Shown piece after piece: positions 54,207 to 64,000 of a stretch of 64,000 nucleotides of DNA. The DNA comes from Mactromeris polynyma (lineage: Eukaryota; Mollusca; Bivalvia; Venerida; Mactridae), in contig JASFXZ010000005.1 of NCBI GenBank assembly GCA_032209605.1, positions 21,254,905 to 21,318,904 of the forward strand, in the 5' to 3' direction. The notes below the pieces were generated by a model. It was not told the origin of the DNA and did no database searches. It saw only the letters and a program-made list of their open reading frames with translations. Made by a program: the position numbers and the translations under genes. Each line of letters begins with the position of its first letter. The first letter of the stretch is position 1.

Positions 54207-57148
54207 GATGGAATTCCACTGGTAGTATTAAAATCCGTCAAATACCGTTGTATTCCGGGTCATTACCAACAAAGACCTAAAATTAATACCATGTTATTTA
54301 GGTCTTTGTTACCAAGATTGCAGTATCTATGTATCTCTTTACACTTTTCCCATTAATCAACCCATAGACAAATATTATGTCTGTGACAAAATAGTAGTAT
54401 ATACATGTATCGATATGGGCTCAAAATACCTCAAAACTACATCAAAAAAGTCTTGCCTCACGTTATTTAAATTTGCATTCTTGAATGTTAACAAATTCCA
54501 ACCATGTTTTACGTTATTTTCAGACAGGCAATTCTTTAAAGGGTTCATCCAGATAAATGTACAAAGACTAGACCACGTGGTAAGTTTACACGAGTGCACT
54601 CGACAGTAATTATATTAGCCTATCTGATAAATATATTTTCATAACTGTGAAACCATGTGAAGTATGAAAGTGTATTTTCCTTGAATAAGAATGTTATTTA
54701 CAGTGCATGTATACATGCTGCATTTTTTATTTATCCAGTGTACATGTATATTCTTACCTTTTTCTGATATCCCAGCATTTATTTATATATTTTAAGTTAC
54801 ATAATTTTACATGACGCCCAATGTTTCCCAATTTTGCTGAATACGTAATGCATTTTACATGTATCTATGTAACGTCTTTCATGTGTAGGGTTGAGACAGA
54901 AATTTTAGTTGCTCTCATTTACATGTACTGTGTTTAATGTTGAACTTTCTTTTTACGGCATGTCTTCTTTCGTAGAAGGTTCGAGTCATCAACAGTGTCT
55001 CAAAAGAAATATACCGAGATACTCGTTGTACAGTCCTTCGTTGTCCCCCATACCTCAACGGTTAGTATTATTTTATTTTGCTCTCTAAAATTCTGCATGG
55101 GGAGCTCCTGTTTGCTGGAATATGACCAACCCTGTGTTACACTGTCTCATTTTTTTAATTTTTTTAAAGAACTTGAAGTATGTAAATATTTAAAATCCGA
55201 TCAAAATTAATATTAATTATTATTAATTATTCGTTTTAAAGTAATACAGGCATCACGTCTGGATAGGCCACAATAACACAGATATGTTATATCAAAAGCA
55301 AGAGCAATAGCTCTATATGGTTATAAATAATTTAATTTAACATAGAATGTGTTCATAGCTAAAAGTAATAGAAATACAATAAATACTGCTTACAAGTTAA
55401 GAATGTGTTGCACCAATGAATGGCATTTGGTAAGGCTACATTAATATTAGCTCTACGACATGCTCATATACATAATGGAAAATAAATTTTGACAAATTTG
55501 GCATCAAACACACAAAAATAACTGTGGTGACTGATATTCTTCAAATATATATGATGTGGACGGCGTCTAAAACAAACCTATTCAGCGCTCGTATATCTGG
55601 GCAAAACAGTATGCTAAAGAAGCAATGGCTATCCTTTTCTACATAAAGAAATTTAAAATTTGTTTTTCAAATCGAATGAAGCTGATTATGGTGAGAAATT
55701 GTATTCAATTATTCTTCTAGGTCCGCTTTATTTCGACGATGTTTTTCAATGACTTCCATTCAAATCATCATTTCAACAAAGTTTAATTCATATAGGGAAT
55801 TACTTCAATTTAATTAAAAAAACTGAGCATAAAATGCCACATACACAGTACATAGCCACGTGAAGCAGACGGCATGACAATATAATACGATTTTTTTCCT
55901 GCAATACATTGGGGGAAATTCTCATTGCATGTATTGTTAATTTATTCATCAAAAAAAAGAATAATAAACTTGTTTTTGTGAAATATTTACTGTATCTGAT
56001 AACATATTTGATGTATTAAATTTGTGAAACTCATAAACTTTTGTAGTCTTGGTGACCATATTAAAAGTGCTGTAATTCCCTGAAAAAATGTATTTTTGCA
56101 AAAAAAGTTTTTTGGTAGTGACCTACATAGATCCATGCATTCAGAAATGTTAATAACTCAATTTGGCCCATAACACTGCCACAAGTATACGCAAGAGTAA
56201 ACAAATACAAAGGGTAAGAGGGACAAGCCACATACATAAATGATGGGTGAAAATAGGGGTACCGCCTTAGAAAGGTGAGTGGCAAAACCACCACTGGGGT
56301 TTATACTTGGTTTAAGGGTTCAGTAAATCTCACATGAAACTTACTATCACCCAAATAAAACGAATAGTCTTTATGACAAAATATTCTGTATTGTACATAA
56401 TATTTTATTGAAATAAACGAATCAAATTTTTAAAAAACGAATAGTCTAAATAAGAATATCCCCGCTAGCCAATTCTCCCAACATAAAATATAGCGAACAC
56501 AGGATAGAACATAGCGGGTTTAGGAGGGAAAACCATCATAAAGTATTAAAGTTGCCCTATGGTCACACAAGCAAAGAGAGAAGCGTGGTGGCCAACTGTA
56601 AAATGGTCGACCACCAAACATGCAGTGTGTTGTAGAATGACAGGATCTCAACCCCTTTTTCAAACCCTTTGATACGCTAAATGAATGAAGATTGGAAATA
56701 CGTTCGTATGTCCAAGAATATAAGGTTTGTAAATCACATTGTCGTAAAACTCAAATGAGTCAAACTCAAAACGCAAATGAGGCACATTTCGATAATACAA
56801 AAAATAAAACTGCTTTACATACTGTTTATTATACATGTATATGTAGCCATGTTTTAGGAGCTTTTCAGTTATACACACATTTTGCCATTATCAAAACTTT
56901 TCACATAGGTACAAGCTCTTGCAAAATAAATAAGCTGTGAGATATAAACTCTGGTGAGATGTAGCACGAGGCCTATCTCCCCCAGATGAAAGAATGCCAA
57001 AATGGTTACAAAGACAAAAAGTATATCTTCTTGGCAAATTTGTATGCGTCTGTAATATGCTTCCATTCGGTAGAATGTCATGTCGATGAGTTCGAGGCAA
57101 TAATTTCAATGGCAGGGTTGCAATGTTTAAAAGAGGAGGTTCATTGTA
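54207..57148. other. Intergenic region between PSMG1 and the SLC22 gene
   Basis: The first 100 bp should hold the PSMG1 promoter; a 13-bp inverted repeat ('acaaagacctaaa' and its complement) lies at 54268-54314. Short open frames on both strands around 54375-55210 match nothing I recognise. The right end contains the presumed SLC22 3' UTR, with a minus-strand AATAAA at 56825-56830. Nothing else is identified. Confidence 0.5.
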
Positions 57149-60100
57149 TTATGGTGCCTGACATAAGTGCGTGTCCATATTCTCTGCGTCCTTTATTGTT
57201 TCTGGAAGCTGTCGGTTAACAGTCTCGGGCAGGAAAACTGTAACCATTGCACACAGTACACTAACACCTCCGAACGTGAACAGTGGTATTGCAGCACCCA
57301 TTCTGCCTGGAACTCTCATATTCTGAAACAAGAGGAACATTTTCGTCATATATCGCTCACCTGAATACTTGTACAAATAACAAACGTGTGTAAGAGTATT
57401 AGAACAGCATTGCATTCTGTGTATTTAATATGTGTTAAAATTGATTGTTGCTTATACTGCCCTATTCGGACCTTATCCAGAATATGCAAATATTCTTGAA
57501 ACTTGACACATTCTTTGCAACACAGGGCTTGGGTATACGTTCATGTTTATTTGCTTGCAATGGGAGGTTGGCGGAGAGGTTTTCAAAAAAAATTACAATA
57601 AAAATGCTATGGAATAGTATGTGTATTACAAGTAAGAGCGATCCGAGGTTACGAACATATTCAAGACGTGTAGGCCATATCCAATCAAACGAATTTCAGG
57701 ATCTTTGGTAATGAAATTAGAAATTCAATGCGTCAATAATGTGTAAACTGACAATTGAAGCTGTTTTAGAGATAATCTGACAATCGTGAGCATTATCAAG
57801 CATATCCAAGATCTTTAGGAATTATGTACATTGTATTGTCAAAACTTCTTTTAAAGCGCTCATGTAAATAATTATAATCTCCAGTCGCCCATAATGAGCT
57901 AAAGTGTAGGATGTTGCGGCTATGTACAAGCTGTACGAGTTTCATACAGACTGGTGAAGGGTGAGTTTACACTAAACTCGTTGACAGACGAAAGGAGATC
58001 ACAATAAATTTGTTTAACATGAATAAAATGAAATAAAATGCACAGCGACTGGTTTCTGCATTTTTGGTCGTATTTACCGTCCAATTATAAATAACGAATT
58101 CTTGATTTTATTTCACTGATGTAACCAAACAATTAAACCTTATTAGCACAATTATGAGTATATAACCTGTAGTTGTATATGCTGAACAAAGAAACTTCTC
58201 TTCAAACAATGGTTCGATCAGTATCATGGATGATTAAAAAACAGACACGGGGAAGCAATATACAAATGTTCACATATACATGTGTAAAATGCTCTGGTAG
58301 TGGTTATCTCCGCAGTTTCATGAACATAACTATTTTACAAGCGGATGTTAGCTGTGAGAAGTCGAGTTGTAACCGAAGCAAACAATGCTCAGAATGAACT
58401 TAACACATACGCATTTTATATTGTAGCGCTCAAGTCCTCTCCATGCAAACATTATATGGTATCTACTCTCTCAATAAAGTAAGCAATAAATGACAAACCA
58501 TGTCGATAATATAAGGGGCAGCAATCGTCCCCAATCGCGCAAAACTGGAGCTGGTACCGAACCCTGCATTACGTACGACTGTTGGCATAACTTCGTTCGT
58601 GTACAAGTATACAGTTGCGCATGCCCCGGCCGAGCCAAGTTTACCAATCATAGCTAACGTAAGTGTTGCAACGGGAATATCTGTCGGAGACAAAATTCAA
58701 TATTATAAAGGACTACCGAGATTATTCAAATATGGTCAAATGGACAAGTACATTTACATGTGTATAGCAAACTCCACGAGGTTACTCACTACCACCAGGG
58801 GAGGTAATTGCTGCGATGCTTTAGTGGTGGCGGAGGTTACTGTATTAATAAACAGTTTACGCATTCGTGTATAATAAAGAGTATATGTGGGATTTACAAC
58901 ATCTTCTGTAAGTGACGTCATTTCAAGAAAACGCAACATGTGATGTCACTATTTGCAAGCAGGAAAGAATATTTACTCCTTATGGTCACTTCGTTTTCAT
59001 ATTGCCATATGGTGGCAAATCCTGCTTACTGTCAGTACATGGTGACGTCACATGTGACGTTTTCTGGAAATGACGTTGGAAAAAAAATGTTGGAAATCGT
59101 ACAGCGGCGCTCGTATATACATCAGTACAAACCATATAATGTTGTCACAGCGGCACATATACATGTTACTCCACTCATCATGAAAAAAGTTATCAGAAGT
59201 GTTTTTCTTCCTTGTCCATATTTGTTCAGCAAGACCATCAGTACATACGCTGGTAGCTCACATAGTCCAGCAAGAGCAAAACTGAGATAGAAATTGTGAC
59301 CAAGATTGTCCGTATTCATTGTCAGACCGTAGTAAACGAGACCGAATCCAAACCTGCAATTGGGAAGTCAGATTTACTCTCAAACGTGGAAAGAACACCT
59401 AAAATTTCACATGATTTCATTCAAAACATCTTCAACCATGGTATCCCGACCGTAAGTCATTCTGTTTATAATATCAAACATTAATAATTCATTGTTTTTG
59501 CGACTATTTCGAATTTTGCCATTCGAAGAAGAAGATTGTAACATTGTACCACTGGTCTATGTATCCTACTATATGGACCTATATTTGGTAATTCCTGGAC
59601 GTTCACTGTGGAAGAAACAACTCTTGATTGTGATCTGGCCCAACTGAACGTACACTATTTGAACATGCTTCATCCAGTGCTGTTGCTTCATCGGCTAAGG
59701 CATCTTTAATAAGAAACCATTGCAATGTAATACCGATCAAAAAACTTGTTTTATCATGTTACGCGTGGACAAAAAGAGTAAAAACCCGCTTGTGAAAAGA
59801 ACTGTTATTTTTTCATTTAAATATTTTACAAACTATTCTATGACAAATTCAGAGGGATATATCATCAGTGTATTCTGTGAAAATGTATATTTATTGATGT
59901 GTTACTGCATGAAATACATTTTCATGTTTTATTAATAACTAAAAAAGAACAAAAATGAGCACAATATTACTTTAACAAAATGTTGTAAACACACGTCTTT
60001 TATATCAAACCTCGCTTTGTGGGCAAATGTAGATGTAACATACCATAAATAAAATATTATCAAGGTTCTGATGGAAAGTTTTCTTGAGTGGAATAAATGC

Positions 60101-60891
60101 CACACTTTTCCTTCTCCATGACAAGCTGGATGAGGGTCAAGAAAATTATATATGTTTTCTTTATCGTTAATTTTGATTGGTTCCTTCGATTTGCAAGCTC
60201 CATTCTGATTGGTGGGTTCTTTTGATATAATTTCCACTTCCGGTAGCACATTGCCATTCATTTTTGCCGCTTTTCGTAAAATAGTTTCTGCTTCAACAGT
60301 TCTACCTTCTGCAATCAACCACCGAACGGATTCATCGACTCTCCTGAAATATATTTGACGTACTACGAGTTAGTTTCTTGCAATGTGGTTGAAAATACCA
60401 AGCAGCGACTGGGTTTCATTATTGGCCAAGCAGAGTGAAGTGTGATGAAAACAGCATCCCGTTTCTTTCGATTATTTTTGTAGTGACAACTTACCAACAT
60501 GCAGGCGTATCAATGTGTCATTGTAAAATATTGAGTCCCCTTGCTGTTAATTATACATACAAGTACAGAAATCGTTCAAGGTTCTCCAAATCAGCTCCCT
60601 CGTACAGTTTGGAAGTATACAGAGCGCTGATAAATATAGATCAGTATGTGCGTTTGTAAGTATGATCAATGCTAATTTCACAACAGTTTAGATTAAATTA
60701 ACTATAAAGTCTAGTTACAAACCTGTAGTAAGTAAAACAAATAAGAAGAGGAATTGACATAGCTATCTCAATATAAACCCAGTCTCGGATCAAATATGAC
60801 ACACCAGCTAATATTGATGTGCCTATGGCGAAGACACCTTTATACACCGAGCTGGCCGCCAGTCGAGTAGAGGATCCCAGCAACTCGACAC
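57149..60891 (-). CDS. SLC22-type organic cation transporter, last five exons
   Basis: Minus-strand exons are 60723-60891, 60044-60343, 59133-59353, 58499-58680 and 57149-57322, in phase, giving 347 residues plus a split first codon. This is the C-terminal two thirds of a major facilitator superfamily transporter of the plasma membrane. SLC22 hallmarks are GVELLGSSTR before a membrane segment, DESVRWLIAEGR at the start of the large intracellular loop, NTDNLGHNFYLSFALAG, YLYTNEVMPTVVRNAGFG and the ending LPETVNRQLPETIKDAE. Closest relatives are organic cation/carnitine transporters, but the exact member and substrate cannot be told. Residue V replaces the usual Pro in the (P)ESPRW-type motif. 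The 5' exons are not found between 60892 and 64000 and presumably lie beyond the window. Confidence 0.88.
58912..59078. mobile_element. 167-bp inverted-repeat element with CRE-like ends (SLC22 intron)
   Basis: The left arm 'tgacgtcatttcaagaaaac' plus 'gcaacatgtgatgtcac' is complemented imperfectly by 'gtgacgtcacatgtgacgtt' plus 'ttctggaaatgacgtt'. TGACGTCA palindromes are at 58913-58920 and 59043-59050. It ends about 55 bp from exon 59133-59353. Confidence 0.7.
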
Positions 60892-61009
60892 CTGCAATAT
60901 ATCATTATTTTTACAGCAGTGCACACATATGCATGTGACTGTCGCCTTTATTTATATCTGATGAAACTGACATACCCAATGAATGTAGATATTGGTATTG
61001 AACCACCTC

Positions 61010-61102
61010 CAATAATTCGAGGGGTTAGAGCCAGAACCAACCATCTCCTTAATAAAGTTATATGGATATGGTTGATTCTGGCTCTAACCTCTCGAATTGT
61101 TG
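61010..61102. repeat. 93-bp hairpin
   Basis: The arm 'ggttagagccagaaccaacc' with outer 'caataattcgagg' is complemented by 'ggttgattctggctctaacc' with outer 'tctcgaattgttg', around a loop of about 23 nt. The arms are about 35 nt with few mismatches. Confidence 0.85.
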
Positions 61103-61828
61103 TCCCGAACAGTCGTTAATTTGATCAGAAGCCAAAACTGAAAATCGATACGGCAATTTTTAACCATTTTGATTTTTTTATAATAATTGCTATAACCCCT
61201 TTGACAACATAATTTATTTTTTCCATTGATATCAATATGTACCCGCCCATTTACATGTACTATCAAAAGACCTGTGGTACAACAGAGATGGTGTTATTTT
61301 CACCCTTGTGTATCAATTGCATTATCGGAGTTTTACGCATTGAGATGTCAACACTGTTTACAAAGAATAAATATTGTTCAACATATTTATCAAACTGAAA
61401 ATAATCCAGCAAATCAGAAGTTCTACTATTTATATATCCTGATCAATACATAGGCGTCTATAAGCCATTATATTTAATACAACATATTTCTATCCATTCA
61501 AATATGTGTACATCTTGGAAATTTAGTTCCTTTAAACAATGTAAGTATGGTAGGTGTATACATCCGACTTAGGACGAAACATATTAGAAGAAATCTTTAT
61601 CCACATAATACCAAACTATTGTGTTTCAACAAAACTATACGTTTTCTATAGGTATATGTTCAGGAAGGACTCGAAGTGTCGTCATTTCTGTGTCAATTTT
61701 CAATTAATGTATTATATAATCCCGAATCCATAGCCTCGGTTACACTTTATCAAATCAGAACACATTAGAGAATTATCGACACAAATATTTATCGTATTCC
61801 TGTCGGTAAATTGAGAGCATTTTATGTA

Positions 61829-62006
61829 CAGTCGAACCTCGTTCATTCGAATTATTCGGATTCAAAATTTTATTTCGAATAACACATGATTTCGAATAAC
61901 CCATTTCAATTTGACGTGCCTAAGAAGATACACCGGGATCTGATATTTAGTTCGGATGGTACCAAGTATTCAGATAGAAGGTTGTCGAAAAAACGAGGTC
62001 CGACTG
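61829..62006. mobile_element. Family C TA-flanked MITE, copy 2
   Basis: The 178-bp element runs from 'cagtcgaacctcgttcattc' to 'aacgaggtccgactg' with TA on both sides. The interior includes 'tttcgaataacccatttc' and its partial complements. It has exactly the same length as the copy at 29840-30017. Confidence 0.8.
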
Positions 62007-62088
62007 TATATGTCAGTTAGAATGTACATGTGTATCTCGATAATTACTAGTACTCTTCAGTAGGGTAAAAATGGGGGGAGCAATTACC

Positions 62089-62229
62089 TCAATTGAGGTA
62101 CCTTGCTCAATTGAGGTACCTTGCTCAATTGAGGTACCTTGCTCATTGTGGTGCCTTGCTCCTTGTGGTGCCTTGCTCATTGTGGTGCCTTGATCATTGT
62201 GGTGCCTTACTCATTGCGGTATCATACTA
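62089..62229. repeat. Tandem array of about 19-20-bp units
   Basis: Units 'caattgaggtaccttgct' change stepwise to 'cattgtggtgccttgct' along the array, about seven units in all. The early units are partly palindromic ('caattg', 'ggtacc'). Confidence 0.85.
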
Positions 62230-62318
62230 GTACGCAGCAACTCTGATGATAGAACAATTGTTCGCACCCTCACAAAGCCTATAATGCGCTTGATTCGAAA
62301 CATAATACAGGGGAAGTA

Positions 62319-62403
62319 ACTACCGCGAAACTAGTCGTTGTTGTCGCTACAGTTATACATCTTGACATCGGGTTTTTCAGATAAGACATCGTACTGGTAA
62401 ACT
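62319..62403 (+). repeat. 85-bp direct repeat, upstream copy
   Basis: The sequence 'cgaaactagtcgttgttgtc' through 'gacatcgtactggtaaac' matches 62932-63016 with about eight differences. It precedes the integrase-like ORF by about 110 bp. Confidence 0.85.
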
Positions 62404-62410
62404 GCGAGAG

Positions 62411-62423
62411 TATAATATAAAAC
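62411..62423 (+). promoter_or_regulatory. TATA-like sequence before the integrase ORF
   Basis: 'tataatataaaac' lies about 90 bp upstream of the ATG at 62512. It could be a TATA box, though AT-rich words are common here. Confidence 0.3.
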
Positions 62424-62511
62424 GCTTTTATCATATAAAGAAGTTCATTTTGTTCGATATCAGAACTCGCGTTAGCTCGTGCATTAGAGGAGATTAAATA
62501 TTCGCGGAAAT

Positions 62512-63057
62512 ATGGAGGATGAAGAGAAAAAACAAATATTACATCGTTATTATTTCAACGAGAAAAACCCTGCAGCTTATGCAGGTCCTCGGAAACTATT
62601 TAGTGTACTCGAAAAGAAATATCCGGAGACATTTACTATCGACTTTGTAAAACAATGGTTGAATGATCAAGATGCATATTCCCTCCAGAAGCCGCGAAAG
62701 CATAGATTTAAGACGACTAACGTGCGAGTAACAGGAATTGGTGAACAGCTAGACATTGATCTACTGTCCATGGCTAACCTCGCTGATGATAATGATGGGA
62801 CGCGATTTTTGCTTTGCGCTATTGACATACTATCGAGGAAACTGTGGGTCAGATCGTTGAAAAACAAGACCGCTAAAGTGGTATTGAGCGCTATGAAAGA
62901 CATCCTGAATGACATTTCTCCGATGAAAATTACTACTACGAAACTAGTCGTTGTTGTCGCTACAGTTATACATCTTGACATCGGGTTTTTGAGACAAGTC
63001 ATCGTACTGTTAAACAAGCTTCATGTGGGCCAGTTTAGACCACAACGCATTCGATGA
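62512..63057 (+). pseudogene. Truncated Polinton/Maverick-like integrase ORF
   Basis: The 181-codon ORF starts MEDEEKKQILHRYYF. An N-terminal zinc-binding-like or helical region (PAAYAGPRKLFSVLEKK, then WLNDQDAYSLQKPRK) leads into the beginning of an rve-type integrase core: GEQLDIDLLSM and FLLCAIDILSRKLWVRSLKNK. This layout is what I recall for integrases of Polinton/Maverick elements. The first catalytic Asp region is present, but the frame is cut after about residue 140, where an 85-bp repeated segment takes over and supplies the last 40 codons. The second Asp and the Glu of the DDE triad are therefore missing, so catalytic activity is not expected. No other Polinton genes are seen. Family assignment is from memory. 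Confidence 0.65.
62932..63016 (+). repeat. 85-bp direct repeat, copy inside the integrase ORF
   Basis: This copy matches 62319-62403 and forms the 3' part of the integrase-like ORF. A shorter third copy of its right half ('gacaagtcatcgtactgtta' plus 'aacaagcttca') is at 63365-63408. Confidence 0.85.
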
Positions 63058-63364
63058 CCCCTTCTTATTCTATATAAAGCCACCATCTTGAAATGAGGGA
63101 ATTTTCAGATCCATTCTTGCGTAATGTATCTATTTATAAATATGACAGTGTGTTGTGTAATACATAAGTAATATTCAAGCAGACGACGCGTTTAGCATCA
63201 CATTCAAATTATATTGAATTAATAACCGTTGCATCCATCTTCATTCTATTTGACGATTTAGTGGTGATTTAAACTACCTACGACCACTGTTAAATCTTTC
63301 TGAATTAAAATCACTCTTGTTACTTAAGATACACACAGTGACTTGTTCATGACTTGATCTTTAC

Positions 63365-63408
63365 ATCAAGTTTTTTAGACAAGTCATCGTACTGTTAAAC
63401 AAGCTTCA
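63365..63408 (+). repeat. Third, partial copy of the repeated segment
   Basis: 'acatcaagttttttagacaa' and 'gtcatcgtactgttaaacaa' parallel 62978-63022 almost exactly from 'gacaagtc' onward. Confidence 0.8.
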
Positions 63409-64000
63409 CAGCTTATATTAGTCTTTTCAACCACTCATTTTGTTGAATTAAAATCTTCATTCTTTAATGTATTACTTATTTCAGTGTCTAACCGTGAATC
63501 TACATTTTATAATAGGTAGCAGTCACTTGGCAACATTTTTAATAGTACTTTACCATTACGTTTATCTCGAGTCATTCACCTGTTTGTAAAGAGGGTGTCT
63601 AAATTAAAAATGATAGTAGTACAACAGTTTCATTGATGGGATGATAATGGGATTCTTGATATGAATGGGATTCTTGATATATATAGAACTTGTCGCAAAA
63701 ATGATAATGAAAATAGTTTCTATTACATACTGAATATAATCTTTCTTTCAGTTTTCTAAGTCCCTACTGACAAAATGTAACACATAAAAAGAGGATTATT
63801 TTTTGTAGATATAAAGCAAGTTTATTTACTGTTAATTTTTATAGTTAAGATTTTACAAAAATAGAAATCATAGGACAGCTTTTAAATAAACCTTTTTGCT
63901 TGTATTACAGAACAGATACTCACCATCCCATCTTTCTAGAACATTTACTCATATTTTGTATGGCTTAAATTGATATAAAACACAGGTTTTGCAATTACCA

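Larger units (their letters stand above)
60892..64000. other. Region right of the SLC22 exons
   Basis: No further SLC22 exon is recognised. Items found are the hairpin at 61010, the family C element at 61829, the tandem array at 62089, the integrase-like ORF at 62512 and the repeated segment copies at 62319, 62932 and 63365. From 63409 to 64000 nothing is identified. If the SLC22 gene continues to the right, all of this is intron. Confidence 0.5.

Noticed and set aside
54995..55210. 71-codon plus-strand ORF divergent from PSMG1
   Set aside because: It has no recognisable family, no clear splice sites and ordinary AT-rich composition, so it is not supported as a gene.
59122..59290. Plus-strand ORF over the SLC22 exon
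   Set aside because: It is a shadow of the minus-strand transporter exon at 59133-59353.
62667..63017. 116-codon minus-strand ORF opposite the integrase frame
   Set aside because: It is a shadow of the plus-strand integrase-like frame, with no independent similarity.

Overview
The window is animal nuclear DNA, AT-rich and gene-sparse, with six spliced protein-coding genes, and it is most likely from a bivalve mollusc. Every gene has GT-AG introns and encodes a metazoan protein family. The repeats point to bivalves: the 'tatgccccc...' and 'agctcacctgagc...' dispersed repeats, tRNA-headed SINEs with a 'cgttaaacccgat' tail, frequent 'acatgtaca' motifs and abundant small TA-flanked inverted-repeat elements. 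The species assignment is an inference. There is no operon, CRISPR array or bacterial feature.

Layout, left to right. (1) 229-4078, plus: last five exons of TMTC2, an ER transmembrane/TPR protein. (2) 4079-10052: UTR and intergenic DNA with several repeats. (3) 10053-16726, minus: complete 11-exon ACAD8 (isobutyryl-CoA dehydrogenase, mitochondrial valine catabolism). (4) 16727-16864: 138-bp bidirectional promoter region. (5) 16865-34486, plus: complete 20-exon ORC3 (origin recognition complex subunit 3). (6) 34487-40067: ORC3 3' end, a TA-flanked element with a SINE inserted in it, and a large minisatellite (36848-38420) whose 88-bp units are open in three frames. (7) 40068-47709, plus: ten coding exons of ZMPSTE24 (CAAX prenyl protease, HELGH zinc site). 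(8) 49251-54206, minus: complete six-exon PSMG1 (proteasome assembly chaperone 1), tail to tail with ZMPSTE24. (9) 54207-57148: intergenic. (10) 57149-60891, minus: last five exons of an SLC22-type transporter whose 5' exons are not seen and probably lie beyond the window. (11) 61829-63408: a TA-flanked element, a short tandem array and a truncated Polinton/Maverick-like integrase ORF carrying one copy of a repeated segment.

The genes are housekeeping genes from unrelated pathways. Their neighbourhood relations are head-to-head (ACAD8/ORC3), convergent (TMTC2/ACAD8 and ZMPSTE24/PSMG1) or tandem. I found no new multi-gene system. The more unusual content is how repeats shape the genes: a tandem triplication of the 5' part of a ZMPSTE24 exon with decoy splice acceptors and in-frame stops, an in-frame duplicated splice acceptor in ORC3, a perfect 45-bp copy of ACAD8 exon sequence in its own intron, nested and recently mobile TA-flanked elements, and fold-back elements carrying CRE-like palindromes. 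All exon boundaries were worked out by hand from reading frame, GT-AG sites and remembered family sequences.
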